Shown in pieces: positions 1 to 8,579 of a DNA stretch of 64,000 nucleotides. Where the stretch lies: the NCBI RefSeq assembly GCF_019203985.1, contig NZ_JAGSPD010000003.1, forward strand, positions 248,001-312,000. The letters run 5' to 3'. The notes beneath the pieces were generated by a model. The model did not search any database, was not told where the DNA came from, and was given only the letters and a program-made list of their open reading frames with translations. Within the stretch, counting starts at the first letter, position 1, and each line of letters begins with the position of its first letter. A program made the translations under genes and the position numbers. This DNA is from Winogradskyella luteola. GTDB taxonomy: Bacteria; Bacteroidota; Bacteroidia; Flavobacteriales; Flavobacteriaceae.

Positions 1-272
1 TGTTGTTACAGCCTTTAGTAGAAAACTCTATTAAACATGGTTTGTCATCATTGATTGAAGGTGGAAAAATTAGTATTTCAATATTTAAGAAACATGATAA
101 ATTACATTTTGAGATTTCAGATACTGGTATAGGTGTTAAAGACAAAACTTCTGTTTTTGAAAAGGGTATAGGGCTAACCAATATTAAGCTTAGACTCGAA
201 AAAATGTATCAAAGCACCTTAAGTTTATCAGATAACCAACCTCAAGGTTTAAAAATATCTTTTGCGATATGA
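1..272 (+). CDS. LytS-type sensor histidine kinase, C-terminal fragment (cut by window edge)
   Basis: This is the end of a histidine kinase whose 5' part lies outside the window; positions 1-2 are the tail of a codon. The visible ~90 residues are the ATP-binding HATPase_c domain. LLQPLVENSIKHGL is the N-box of LytS/YpdA-type kinases, DTGIGV the G1 box and GIGLTNIKLRLE the G2 box. The phosphorylated histidine and any membrane segments are not in view. Its stop overlaps the ATG of the next gene in an ATGA arrangement, so kinase and regulator are co-translated and form one two-component system that phosphorylates the regulator. The signal is unknown. Confidence 0.9.
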   Translation, partial: LLQPLVENSIKHGLSSLIEGGKISISIFKKHDKLHFEISDTGIGVKDKTSVFEKGIGLTNIKLRLEKMYQSTLSLSDNQPQGLKISFAI

Positions 273-997
273 GAAAAGTAATTATAGTAGATGATGAGGT
301 TGCAGGACGTCAATTAATTAAGGAATATTTGGAAGACTATCCAGAGTTAATTTTATTAGGTGAGGCAAATAATGGTGTAGATGCGGTGAAGATAATCAAT
401 GAGTTTAAACCAGATTTAGTTTTTCTGGATATACAAATGCCTGGTATGACAGGTTTCGATGTACTTACGCATTTAGAAGAATTACCACAGATTATATTTT
501 CTACAGCTTATGATCAATATGCTCTTAAAGCTTTTGAAGTTCATGCTGTTGATTATTTGTTGAAGCCTTATACTAAAGAGCGTTTTAAGGTCGCAGTAGA
601 CCGATTAAAACATAATACTGATGAGAATAAAGCTAGACCTTTAACAGAAAGCTTATTAATGGATGCACCAAAGTTCCCAGAACGTATTTTAGTGCAAAGT
701 CAAAATAGATTAGTGACTATAGCTGTGGAAGAAGTGATAAGAATTGAAGCTTATGGTGATTATTCAAAATTGGTAACCGAAAGTAAAACTTATGTTAGTA
801 ATTATGGTATTTCTATACTCGAAGAGAAACTAAATGATGCGATTTTTATAAGGGTTCACCGTTCGTCTATAATTAATCTTAAGGCTGTTAAGGAATTAAA
901 TAAGTATACCAAAAGCTATGATGTTACTATGCTAAATGGAGATGTTGTTAGAGTAAGTAGAGGATATATGGGAAATATTAAAAAACTAATGTATTAG
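269..997 (+). CDS. LytTR-family response regulator
   Basis: 242-residue two-domain regulator. Residues 1-120 are a receiver domain with acidic pocket D8/D9, phospho-acceptor D54 (FLDIQMPG), T79 and conserved K99 in DYLLKPY. Residues ~138-240 are a LytTR DNA-binding domain (RILVQSQNRLVTI, then FIRVHRSSIINL). LytTR regulators bind paired direct repeats upstream of their targets; no target can be assigned here. It follows the kinase with a 4-bp overlap and converges on the next gene with a single base between the two stop codons. Cognate partner of the upstream kinase by position. Confidence 0.95.
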   Translation: MRKVIIVDDEVAGRQLIKEYLEDYPELILLGEANNGVDAVKIINEFKPDLVFLDIQMPGMTGFDVLTHLEELPQIIFSTAYDQYALKAFEVHAVDYLLKPYTKERFKVAVDRLKHNTDENKARPLTESLLMDAPKFPERILVQSQNRLVTIAVEEVIRIEAYGDYSKLVTESKTYVSNYGISILEEKLNDAIFIRVHRSSIINLKAVKELNKYTKSYDVTMLNGDVVRVSRGYMGNIKKLMY

Positions 998-998
998 T

Positions 999-1571
999 TT
1001 ACCAAGTATCACGGCTTTTAATATTGGCATTACAAAGTCTTATAATTTCTGAGATTCTTTTTTCTTTGGTGGCATCGCGTTTGCCACTGTTTAGCCATGA
1101 TAGATAGCCTTTTCTATAACTTTTAGAAAAACCTAAATAATTCTCGTAAGCTTGTGGATTTTTATAAAAGGCCAATTGTAAGTCTTTTGGAATAATACCA
1201 TTTTCAACATCATCCATTTCGGTCCATTTGCCGGTTTTCTTTGCTAACGTAATCATTTTATAACCAGACTCCTGAATTAACCCCTGAGCTTCAAGTTCAA
1301 TGATGTATTTTTTATTGAGTGCACTCCAAGAACTTTTAGGGTTTCGTGGCGAGAAGTGTTGCCTACGTTTGCCATTGCCCAAACTTTTAACGGTTGAATC
1401 TATCCAGCCAAAGCACAGAGCTACCTTAACAGCTTCTTCCCAGCGCATGGTTGGTATTCCTGTTTCGAGTTTGTAGAAAATGAGATAAACTACTTTGTGT
1501 TTGGTATGATTGTTTAATAGCCAATCATACCAGTCTGTATCACGTTCAAAATAGAGTTCGGGAAATTCCAC
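999..1571 (-). CDS. YdeI/OmpD-associated family protein
   Basis: 190-residue soluble protein of the YdeI/OmdA family. The family pattern is visible: WYDWLLNNH near the start, MRWEEAVKVALCFGWIDSTV at ~42-61, then RRQHFSPRNPKSSWSALNK. The C-terminal third carries GFSKSYRKGYLSWLNSGKRD, a lysine/arginine-rich helix typical of the family. No signal peptide or membrane segment. Members are linked to stress and antimicrobial-peptide tolerance in some bacteria, but the biochemical function is unknown. It ends one base from the convergent response regulator and is followed five bases upstream by the M1 peptidase gene on the same strand, so it may be the last gene of that transcript. Confidence 0.85.
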   Translation of the reverse strand: MEFPELYFERDTDWYDWLLNNHTKHKVVYLIFYKLETGIPTMRWEEAVKVALCFGWIDSTVKSLGNGKRRQHFSPRNPKSSWSALNKKYIIELEAQGLIQESGYKMITLAKKTGKWTEMDDVENGIIPKDLQLAFYKNPQAYENYLGFSKSYRKGYLSWLNSGKRDATKEKRISEIIRLCNANIKSRDTW

Positions 1572-1576
1572 AATAT

Positions 1577-3211
1577 TTATAATTTCTTTGAATAAATATA
1601 ATAATCTCTGTCTATTTTAAAGTCTGAACTTTCAACAGTTTTTGTTTTCCACTCAGATTTTGGAAATAACCATTCGGTCTTTCCGTCAATTTCAACTTCA
1701 ATAGGCATGTCAAAGCCTTCAACAATATTTATATATCTATACTTTAGCTTACCATTTTTAATTTCATACTCTAAAGTTGGAATACGTACATCTCTTAAAT
1801 ATTGATTGAAAAAAGCGGTTAAGTCTTTATTGGTCTTTTCACTAATATAATCTTCTATTTGTTTTGTAGTTACTGTCTGGTGGTAGAATTTTGAGTTTAA
1901 ACCTCGAAGAATTTCCCTCCATAATTTGTCGTCCTCAATTAATTGACGCAAGGTATGTAGCATGTTTGCTCCTTTGTAGTACATGTCGCTAGAGCCTTCT
2001 TTGTTGACTTTATAATAGCCAATAAGAGGTCTGTCGTTCTGAATATTTGCTCGTGTACCGATTACGTAATCAGCAGATGCCTCCTTACCATAATAATAGT
2101 CTAGGAATAAGTTTTCCGAATAGGCGGTAAAACCTTCATGAATCCACATATCTGCCGCATCTTTATTGGTAATGTTGTTTGCAAACCATTCGTGTCCACC
2201 TTCATGTACGATAATGAAATCCCATTTAAGTCCCCAACCTGTACGCGATAAATCGTTGCCTAAATATCCTTTTTTGTATTGGTTGCCATAAGTAACTGAA
2301 CTTTGATGTTCCATGCCCAAATATGGTACTTCAACAAGCTTAAAACTATCTTCATAAAACGGGTAGGGGCCAAACCAATGCTCAAAAGCTTTCATCATTT
2401 TTGGCGCATCTTTAAAGTGCTCTTTAGCTTTTTCTAGATTATATTTTAAAACCCAATAATCCATATCCAATTTTCCTTTTTCTCCATCGTAGACTTCCGA
2501 AAAGTTAGTATAGTCACCAATATTTACATTAACTCCGTAATTATTAATCGGATTGGATACAAACCAATGTGATGTTGCGGTATTATTATCATTTTCTACT
2601 AGCTTTCTTAGTCGGCCGTTGGAAACGTTCATTAAGCCTTTAGGGTAAGTAACACTAATCAGCATACTATCAACCTCATCGTACATATGGTCTTTGTTTG
2701 GCCACCACACACTAGCACCAAGTCCTTGACATGAGGTTGCTACGAAGTGTTTTCCGTTTTGATCTTTTTTCCAAGAAAAGCCTCCATCCCAAGGAGCACG
2801 CTTAGCTTCTCTTGGTTGGCCTTGGTAATGAATTTCTATTGAATTAATATCTCCTACTTTTTGAGTTTGTAGCATTATGTAATACACGTTTCCGTCACGT
2901 TTAAAGCTTAGAGATTTTTTGTCTTGAAGTACTTTCGTGATTTCCATAGGCTCTTGCAAATCAATTTGCATCACTGTATTAGGTTTCAGAACTTTATACT
3001 GTACGGTATTCTTGCCTGAGATATATTTCTCATCAGGTTTAACTTCAATATCCAAGTGGTAATAGGTTAAATCCCACCATTCGCGCTCTGGTGTGATGCT
3101 TCCACGAAGTGTGTCTTGATGCGTGAAGTTTGATTTATCTTGAAGTAATTGGCCATATGAGGCAAACATACTGAAAAAGAAAACTATAAAAGTCAGCAAT
3201 TGTTTTAACAT
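1577..3211 (-). CDS. M1-family zinc metallopeptidase, exported
   Basis: 544-residue gluzincin aminopeptidase. Residues 1-20 are a signal peptide ending at A-S-Y-G-Q, so it acts outside the cytoplasm. The zinc site is complete: H336-E-G-G-H340 with E341, and E359 nineteen residues further on (HEGFTAYSE). The exopeptidase motif normally written GAMEN appears as GMEH (299-302), a divergent version seen in Bacteroidota members. Residues ~45-240 are the N-terminal beta-sandwich. It is short for the family because the large C-terminal helical domain of E. coli PepN is absent. It lies in a run of exported proteins with the M28 peptidase next door, suggesting a role in extracellular or periplasmic peptide breakdown. 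Confidence 0.92.
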   Translation of the reverse strand: MLKQLLTFIVFFFSMFASYGQLLQDKSNFTHQDTLRGSITPEREWWDLTYYHLDIEVKPDEKYISGKNTVQYKVLKPNTVMQIDLQEPMEITKVLQDKKSLSFKRDGNVYYIMLQTQKVGDINSIEIHYQGQPREAKRAPWDGGFSWKKDQNGKHFVATSCQGLGASVWWPNKDHMYDEVDSMLISVTYPKGLMNVSNGRLRKLVENDNNTATSHWFVSNPINNYGVNVNIGDYTNFSEVYDGEKGKLDMDYWVLKYNLEKAKEHFKDAPKMMKAFEHWFGPYPFYEDSFKLVEVPYLGMEHQSSVTYGNQYKKGYLGNDLSRTGWGLKWDFIIVHEGGHEWFANNITNKDAADMWIHEGFTAYSENLFLDYYYGKEASADYVIGTRANIQNDRPLIGYYKVNKEGSSDMYYKGANMLHTLRQLIEDDKLWREILRGLNSKFYHQTVTTKQIEDYISEKTNKDLTAFFNQYLRDVRIPTLEYEIKNGKLKYRYINIVEGFDMPIEVEIDGKTEWLFPKSEWKTKTVESSDFKIDRDYYIYSKKL

Positions 3212-3256
3212 GCTTTGATTTTGTTTTTTAGATCCCTATACTCGCAGGAATGATAG

Positions 3257-4603
3257 TTATTTTGTTATTTTATTCGGAAATACAACTATGCTTTCATGAC
3301 CATTATTTCCAACCGAAGCCACACCGAAAAAATAATTATCAATAACAATACCATCTAAGGTGAATTCTGTAGTATTTTCTACATATCGACTATTATCCCA
3401 AGTTGGACTTGTAGTATCGCGCCAATAAATTTTATAACCCTTGGCAGTTTCTACTTTACTCCATTGTAATTTTACTGAAGCTTCTACTATGCCACCAATA
3501 GCAACTTCCTTAGGTGAAGGTGGGGCAGAGGCCAAGCAAGCCATAGTAATGGCATTAACAGCAGTTAGCTTTTTACAATATGGAAAGTTGACATGCTCAA
3601 ACGTATCTCCGTAATCAATACCATTTTCTGTTCTAATATCTTGGTGTTGTTGTGTGTAGTTTTCGTGCGCTTCCATTATTCTAATTCCTGCGAAACCAAC
3701 ATCATTAAAAGGTCTGTGATGCCCACCACGGCCAAATCGATCTAAACGATAAACCATCATCGGGTTCATTTCTGGCATATAGGTTTTTGTGGTTTTATAA
3801 ACGTAACGTGCCAATTGACGCGAAATTCCATCAACTTCACCACCATAAAAACGTCTTGTCCTTGCTTGCTGAGCTAATTTTTTAGGATCTTTTTCTCCTG
3901 TTGTTGTTGGTTCTGAAAATATTCTAAATGTACGGTTATCAATAACACCATCTATTCCAGATATATTGCCAATCATATCATTGTTTAAAACACCAATGAT
4001 TTGCCAGCTATTGTCTTGAGCGTATTTTGCCATGCCTTGTCCACCAAATAAGCCTTGTTCCTCACCAGATAAGCCTAAGTATACAATGCTATTTTCAAAT
4101 TTGTATTTAGATAAAACACGAGCGGCCTCGATTGCCCCAGCCATACCAGTAGCATTATCGTTAGCACCTGGAGAATCCGATGTATAATCTGTTGGGTCTG
4201 ATACTCTAGAATCTATATCGCCACTCATAATTATGTAACGATTTGGATACTTTGTACCACGTTGAATCGCTACCACATTAACTATCATAACATCTTTTAC
4301 TATACGTTGGTTTCGTCCTTTTTCAACTAAATCTTTTTGATAAAAAACTTCTAGGCAATCATTGCAATCTTTAGAAATAGTATCGAATTGCGATTTTATC
4401 CAGCGTCTTGCCGCGCCGATGCCTCGTGTATCAGAAACGGTGTCACTCAAGGTATGTCTTGTGCCAAAATCTGCTAGTATTTTTACATCATGTTGTAAAC
4501 GTTCTTCTGAAATGGCATCAATTATGTCATAGATTTTTTGGTCAGTTTGTGAATAAACTGCTATGGAATAACAGAGTGTAAAACAGATGAATAAATATTT
4601 CAT
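3257..4603 (-). CDS. M28-family metallopeptidase with C-terminal Fn3-like domain
   Basis: 448 residues with a signal peptide (1-18, ending VYS-Q). The M28 core shows D149 in GANDNATG (bridging metal ligand), E181-E182 in LSGEEQG (general base and ligand), D209 in LNNDMIGN, and a late His in IMEAHENY. The first metal ligand, normally His in an HxD motif, reads G-D129-I-D131-S, so Asp replaces His. I believe related Bacteroidota and proteobacterial proteins share this form. Residues ~360-448 look like a fibronectin type III domain (VKLQWSKVETAKGYKIYWR). Predicted exported aminopeptidase or carboxypeptidase; activity depends on whether the Asp variant still holds two metals. Confidence 0.88.
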   Translation of the reverse strand: MKYLFICFTLCYSIAVYSQTDQKIYDIIDAISEERLQHDVKILADFGTRHTLSDTVSDTRGIGAARRWIKSQFDTISKDCNDCLEVFYQKDLVEKGRNQRIVKDVMIVNVVAIQRGTKYPNRYIIMSGDIDSRVSDPTDYTSDSPGANDNATGMAGAIEAARVLSKYKFENSIVYLGLSGEEQGLFGGQGMAKYAQDNSWQIIGVLNNDMIGNISGIDGVIDNRTFRIFSEPTTTGEKDPKKLAQQARTRRFYGGEVDGISRQLARYVYKTTKTYMPEMNPMMVYRLDRFGRGGHHRPFNDVGFAGIRIMEAHENYTQQHQDIRTENGIDYGDTFEHVNFPYCKKLTAVNAITMACLASAPPSPKEVAIGGIVEASVKLQWSKVETAKGYKIYWRDTTSPTWDNSRYVENTTEFTLDGIVIDNYFFGVASVGNNGHESIVVFPNKITK

Positions 4604-4613
4604 AAGAGATTAG

Positions 4614-5759
4614 TTAATTAAGTTTTAAAGTTCCGAAAATATTAGCGTCTATCCAACCTCTATTTTTGTCATCACCTTCAACTTTTACAGATCCTATAAA
4701 ATTTTCGCGATGCTCACTTGTATCGTTATCACAATAGGCGAGTGCAAAACCAATGATTTTGCCTTTCTGCAATTTTACAATTTTATTTTCTTCATTTTCC
4801 TTATAAGAATCATCATATAGAGAAATTTTTACTTCCCAAATAGTTGTATTGCCTGTTGTTTTACGTTTAGATTTTATGTGCGAATTATAAAGCTTACCTT
4901 TTTTGTTTGGTGACATATCCACAACATTTCCATCTAAATCAATATGATATGCAAAAGCGTTGTGATTATATTGATGTTCGCCACCGCTATTGTCTTCATC
5001 TATAAAAATCTCTAAACAATCATCGTCCCACCAAGCTATTAATGGATCGGGATTATTATCTATGAGTACATCATCTTTAATTTCTGCCAAAAGGTAAAGT
5101 GCATCCTCTGACCACGATAACTTATAACGACCAGAAAAATCTTCTTCTGAATACGCATTGCCAAGCCATAATTGATCTAATGGTTGCCATGAGGTATTGG
5201 ACCAAATTTTATCATCTGCTTTTCCATCAATAACAGGCTTATTTTTGGCTTTCTTTACTGTAATGAGCTGGTTAATAGGTTTCGGTAAGCGGATTTTCTT
5301 TTTATAATTGAATTTAACGGTCTCGGTTTTTTCTTCGCTTTTAATATCTACGTAGACATTCATTTCTATATCACTAACTTTTTCGAAGTTAATACCTTCA
5401 AAAACGATTTTATTTTCTGTAATATATTTTAAAGGAAAATCAACGGTTTCATCTTTGGTCTCCCAGCCCTTTAAATCTGGGCCAAAGTGTTTTAATTGCA
5501 GAATAAGACTGCTTTCGATTTCGCGTATAATTACAATTTCGTAGAAAGTAACTTTTTCGTCATTTATTAATTTAAAAGCGGCCATCATTGAACCACCAGA
5601 AGGCTCACTCCAGATTTCTTCGGTTTGTCCACCAAATGCATTACCATGCCATGCACCAGCAATCCATGCTATATTTTCTAGTTTTGGTTCTAGTGTTTTC
5701 TGTTGCGAATACGTAAAAGTGCATATTACTAAAAGTAAAATTGTGACTAAAAGTTTCAT
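4614..5759 (-). CDS. Exported DUF6265 domain fused to a CBM9-like domain
   Basis: 381 residues from the Met at 5759, chosen because it opens directly into a signal peptide (MKLLVTILLLVICTFTYSQ); a Met 12 codons earlier would give a poor leader. Residues ~20-150 match the DUF6265 pattern (WIAGAWHGNAFGGQTEEIWS, GGSMMAAFKL, LKHFGPDLKGWE). Residues ~165-381 resemble family 9 carbohydrate-binding domains (KPVIDGKADDKIW, DDDCLEIFIDEDNSGGEHQY). CBM9-like domains bind sugar ends or act as sensor-like modules in Bacteroidota; the function of DUF6265 is unknown. Eleven bases separate it from the M28 gene, which suggests co-transcription. No catalytic residues can be named. Confidence 0.8.
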   Translation of the reverse strand: MKLLVTILLLVICTFTYSQQKTLEPKLENIAWIAGAWHGNAFGGQTEEIWSEPSGGSMMAAFKLINDEKVTFYEIVIIREIESSLILQLKHFGPDLKGWETKDETVDFPLKYITENKIVFEGINFEKVSDIEMNVYVDIKSEEKTETVKFNYKKKIRLPKPINQLITVKKAKNKPVIDGKADDKIWSNTSWQPLDQLWLGNAYSEEDFSGRYKLSWSEDALYLLAEIKDDVLIDNNPDPLIAWWDDDCLEIFIDEDNSGGEHQYNHNAFAYHIDLDGNVVDMSPNKKGKLYNSHIKSKRKTTGNTTIWEVKISLYDDSYKENEENKIVKLQKGKIIGFALAYCDNDTSEHRENFIGSVKVEGDDKNRGWIDANIFGTLKLN

Positions 5760-5816
5760 ATGGTATTTTATTATTATAACGTTTGTCTCAAACAAAAAAG
5801 GGACACTATTATAGTT

Positions 5817-7412
5817 TTATTGTATAAAAGTCACTTTGGATATTAGGCCATCCTTAACTTCATAAATGGCTATTGCATAATAGATTTTACCGTTAATTGT
5901 TACTTTTTCTTTATCTATAACTTTATTGCCCAGTACAATTCTATTGACAATCTCAGCATTAAGATCAGGTACTTTTTCGAACATAGCATCATATCGTTTT
6001 TTTAGGTCAGCATTACCATTTGTTGTTAGATCATCTGGAAATAAGTGTAATGTGATGTCCTTAGAATACGTCTTTGTAAATTCGTCAATATCCTTTGTGT
6101 TATAGGCTTCCAGTTGTTTATTTACTATGGTTTCTGGATTAGAGGTTGCGTTTTTGTTTCTAATGAAAGTCATGGCGTTTATGCCATCCTTGTCTACATC
6201 ATATATTGTGGCTTGTCTAACAGTTATATTGTTAATAGTTACCAGTTCTTCATCAATAACTTTATTCTTCAGAACCATGCGGTTAAGAACCTTAATGTTA
6301 GCCTTCTCATTGTTTTTAAAGAATTGTCTATAATTTTCTTTTAATGCATTTCTGCCAGAATACATATAATCTTTTGGGAATCTGTTAACCACTACATCTT
6401 TATCAAATGTGTTTGCAAAATCATTTAATTGTCGTTTGTTAAATGGCTCCACGTGTTTTTGCACTGCAGCTGCTGCTTGTGCTTCAGTTAATATGGATTG
6501 GGTAGTAATGGCGTTAGGTGTGTTGGTATCTTCAACAGTATCTGGCATTTCTGAGATTAAGTCACCAGCAATTAATAGTTTTGTACCTTGAGGATTAGTA
6601 CTCAATCGTGTAATATTAGCAATGCCATAAGATGAAAGGTCAGCAACTTTCTTCCAATTATTGTCACGTTTTAATGTGAGTTTATATAAAGTTCCATTTT
6701 TCCCAGAAAGAAGCGTCCTGCCATTTAGCCAACAAATATCTTCAACACCTTCCATGCTATTGGCAATGAGTTTATTTTTGCCGGTTAAAGGATCAAGAGA
6801 TCTTATTTGCCACTGTTTATCACTTTCTTTGTAAATAAAGCTTACAAGCTTGGAATTAGGTATTTTATGAAATGAACGCCCTACGTTAGTAGCATATTTT
6901 CTGCTTTTGTTTTCTGAAATATTGGTAACAAATAAATTGAGTTGCTCATCTTCGATTACGGCTGAAACTGTTGTATTTTCATCATACCAAGTGTAATAAG
7001 CAACAACTAAGTCATTGATAAGTTCGGTAGATTCACCGTTGCTTAAGTCATAAGCATACAACCTTTGCTTTCCATCTTTATCCAATCTTACAGCAGAAAC
7101 AGCATTTTTATTAGGAATTTTTAATGGTGTGTATTCGCCTCCTTCGGTTGAGTTGATAAATATCTTAGAATTATAATTAACATGATATTGTGCTATATCA
7201 GTTTGCCCGTTTCTTGTAGAAGCGAATAGTATTTTATCATCATTTAAAAATGCGGGCTGATTATCATAGCCTTCATTATTAGAAATATTCTTCCCATTAT
7301 CAACTTCTATTTTATTGTCAGTCACTTCTAGATCAAATAAAAAGACTTCGGTGTTGGATTGCCCAAAACCCATAAGAACAGAAAAAAAGCTGAGTATTAT
7401 TATTACTTTCAT
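5817..7412 (-). CDS. Exported TolB-like beta-propeller with two tandem NTF2/SnoaL-like domains
   Basis: 531 residues with a signal peptide (1-18, MKVIIILSFFSVLMGFGQ). Residues ~45-295 form a PD40/TolB-like propeller (YDNQPAFLNDDKILFASTRN is a typical blade). The rest is two similar ~105-residue NTF2-like modules: the first starts near VQKHVEPFNKRQLNDFANTF, the second near VNKQLEAYNTKDIDEFTKTY. They share the series FPxDxxxxG, NRxVLxNKVID and VTIN, so they look like an internal duplication. SnoaL-like domains often bind small hydrophobic ligands. The combination suggests a periplasmic or surface binding protein, not a known enzyme. It heads the exported-protein run. Confidence 0.8.
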   Translation of the reverse strand: MKVIIILSFFSVLMGFGQSNTEVFLFDLEVTDNKIEVDNGKNISNNEGYDNQPAFLNDDKILFASTRNGQTDIAQYHVNYNSKIFINSTEGGEYTPLKIPNKNAVSAVRLDKDGKQRLYAYDLSNGESTELINDLVVAYYTWYDENTTVSAVIEDEQLNLFVTNISENKSRKYATNVGRSFHKIPNSKLVSFIYKESDKQWQIRSLDPLTGKNKLIANSMEGVEDICWLNGRTLLSGKNGTLYKLTLKRDNNWKKVADLSSYGIANITRLSTNPQGTKLLIAGDLISEMPDTVEDTNTPNAITTQSILTEAQAAAAVQKHVEPFNKRQLNDFANTFDKDVVVNRFPKDYMYSGRNALKENYRQFFKNNEKANIKVLNRMVLKNKVIDEELVTINNITVRQATIYDVDKDGINAMTFIRNKNATSNPETIVNKQLEAYNTKDIDEFTKTYSKDITLHLFPDDLTTNGNADLKKRYDAMFEKVPDLNAEIVNRIVLGNKVIDKEKVTINGKIYYAIAIYEVKDGLISKVTFIQ

Positions 7413-7616
7413 ATATAGTTTGTTTGTCGCATTTAAAATTATGAAATAATAAGTTTAAACGGAATATTTGAGCTTGTTGTTATGCGTTTTTCATCGGAAA
7501 TATGTGCAAAGTTTAGATTTTTAACGATTTATCGTACGTTTTGTAGAACCAATAACAATACACAGGGAAATTTCAGTTGGTTTGTAAAGTCCTTTATAAC
7601 TTATAATAAACTACTT

Positions 7617-8456
7617 ATGAAAGCTACTATATTAAAAATTGCATTTGCTTCCGTATTAATTTCTGTAGTTTTTATTGGGAAATCATTTGCGAATACTAAC
7701 ACATTACAATACGATATTTGTGTCTCGAACAAAAATTCTGCAATCTCAAATTCTTATAATGATAACAGACGTAAAATAAGAATAGGTTTTACTGCACCTA
7801 ACACTTTACATAGACAATTACTTTTAACCGAAGATACGAATGCAACTTCAGGTATTGATTGGGGTTATGATGGGGCATATTATGTAACAGAATATGATGA
7901 TATGTATTGGTTAATTGAAGGGCAAATGTTTACAATTCAAGGAACAGATATTGTAGATGAAACTTCAAGTTTTCCATTGGGATTTCATACAAACACTGAT
8001 GGTTTAAGTACAATCGGTATTGATGGATTAGAAAATATTTCTGAAGAATTTAATATATACTTGTATGATAAAGAGCTTGAGGTATACCATAACTTAAGAG
8101 AGAGCATATATGAATTTTATGCTGATGCAGGTGAATATTTAGATCGCTTCGAATTGGTTTTTACAGATTCGCAACAACCTTCATCATCTTTATCAATCAA
8201 AGAAAATGAAATTACAAATTTAGAGATTTATTATAGTAGCACTATAAATGCATTGGTATTGAATAATAAGTCTAACACAACATTAAAAGGGTTATCAATC
8301 TATAATACAGCTGGTCAGTTGGTTTATAATTATGTTTTAAATGAATCCTCAACAAGGCAAGAAATTCAATTTAATAATCAACTACCTACAGGCATTTATA
8401 TTGTGCTTATAGAAACAGGACATGAAACCTTTTCTCAGAAAATGCTTATATATTAA
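7617..8456 (+). CDS. Secreted protein with type IX secretion (Por) sorting tail
   Basis: 279 residues counted from the ATG at 7617, which opens into a signal peptide (MKATILKIAFASVLISVVFIGKSFA). An open frame extends upstream to 7482 but carries no secretion signal and was not used. Residues ~200-279 form a type A T9SS C-terminal domain: LKGLSIYNTAGQLVYNY, LPTGIYIVLIETG and a final FSQKMLIY. The middle (~50-190) has no recognisable catalytic family; it is rich in Tyr, Asp and Gly (DWGYDGAYYVTEYDDMYW). Predicted to be exported by Sec, passed through the T9SS and released or anchored at the surface. Transcribed divergently from the beta-propeller gene. Confidence 0.85.
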   Translation: MKATILKIAFASVLISVVFIGKSFANTNTLQYDICVSNKNSAISNSYNDNRRKIRIGFTAPNTLHRQLLLTEDTNATSGIDWGYDGAYYVTEYDDMYWLIEGQMFTIQGTDIVDETSSFPLGFHTNTDGLSTIGIDGLENISEEFNIYLYDKELEVYHNLRESIYEFYADAGEYLDRFELVFTDSQQPSSSLSIKENEITNLEIYYSSTINALVLNNKSNTTLKGLSIYNTAGQLVYNYVLNESSTRQEIQFNNQLPTGIYIVLIETGHETFSQKMLIY

Positions 8457-8511
8457 ATTGACTTTTTATCGATTTTTATTTCCCTAGTTTTTTTTAAATA
8501 AATTAGTTAAT

Positions 8512-8560
8512 AAAAAAAACCAATTCAAATCCGATGGTAGTCGGTAGAATTGGCTTTTAA
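8512..8560. terminator. Bidirectional rho-independent terminator
   Basis: CCAATTC (8520-8526) pairs with GAATTGG (8547-8553), with an inner CCGA/TCGG pairing. The hairpin is flanked by an A-run on the left and CTTTT on the right. It sits between the convergent T9SS-cargo and acyl-CoA dehydrogenase genes and can serve both. Confidence 0.75.
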
Positions 8561-8579
8561 GTTCTAACTTAAACTTAAT

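Noticed and set aside
7482..7616. Extended N-terminus for the T9SS cargo protein
   Set aside because: The extra 45 residues have no secretion signal, while the ATG at 7617 opens a clean signal peptide.
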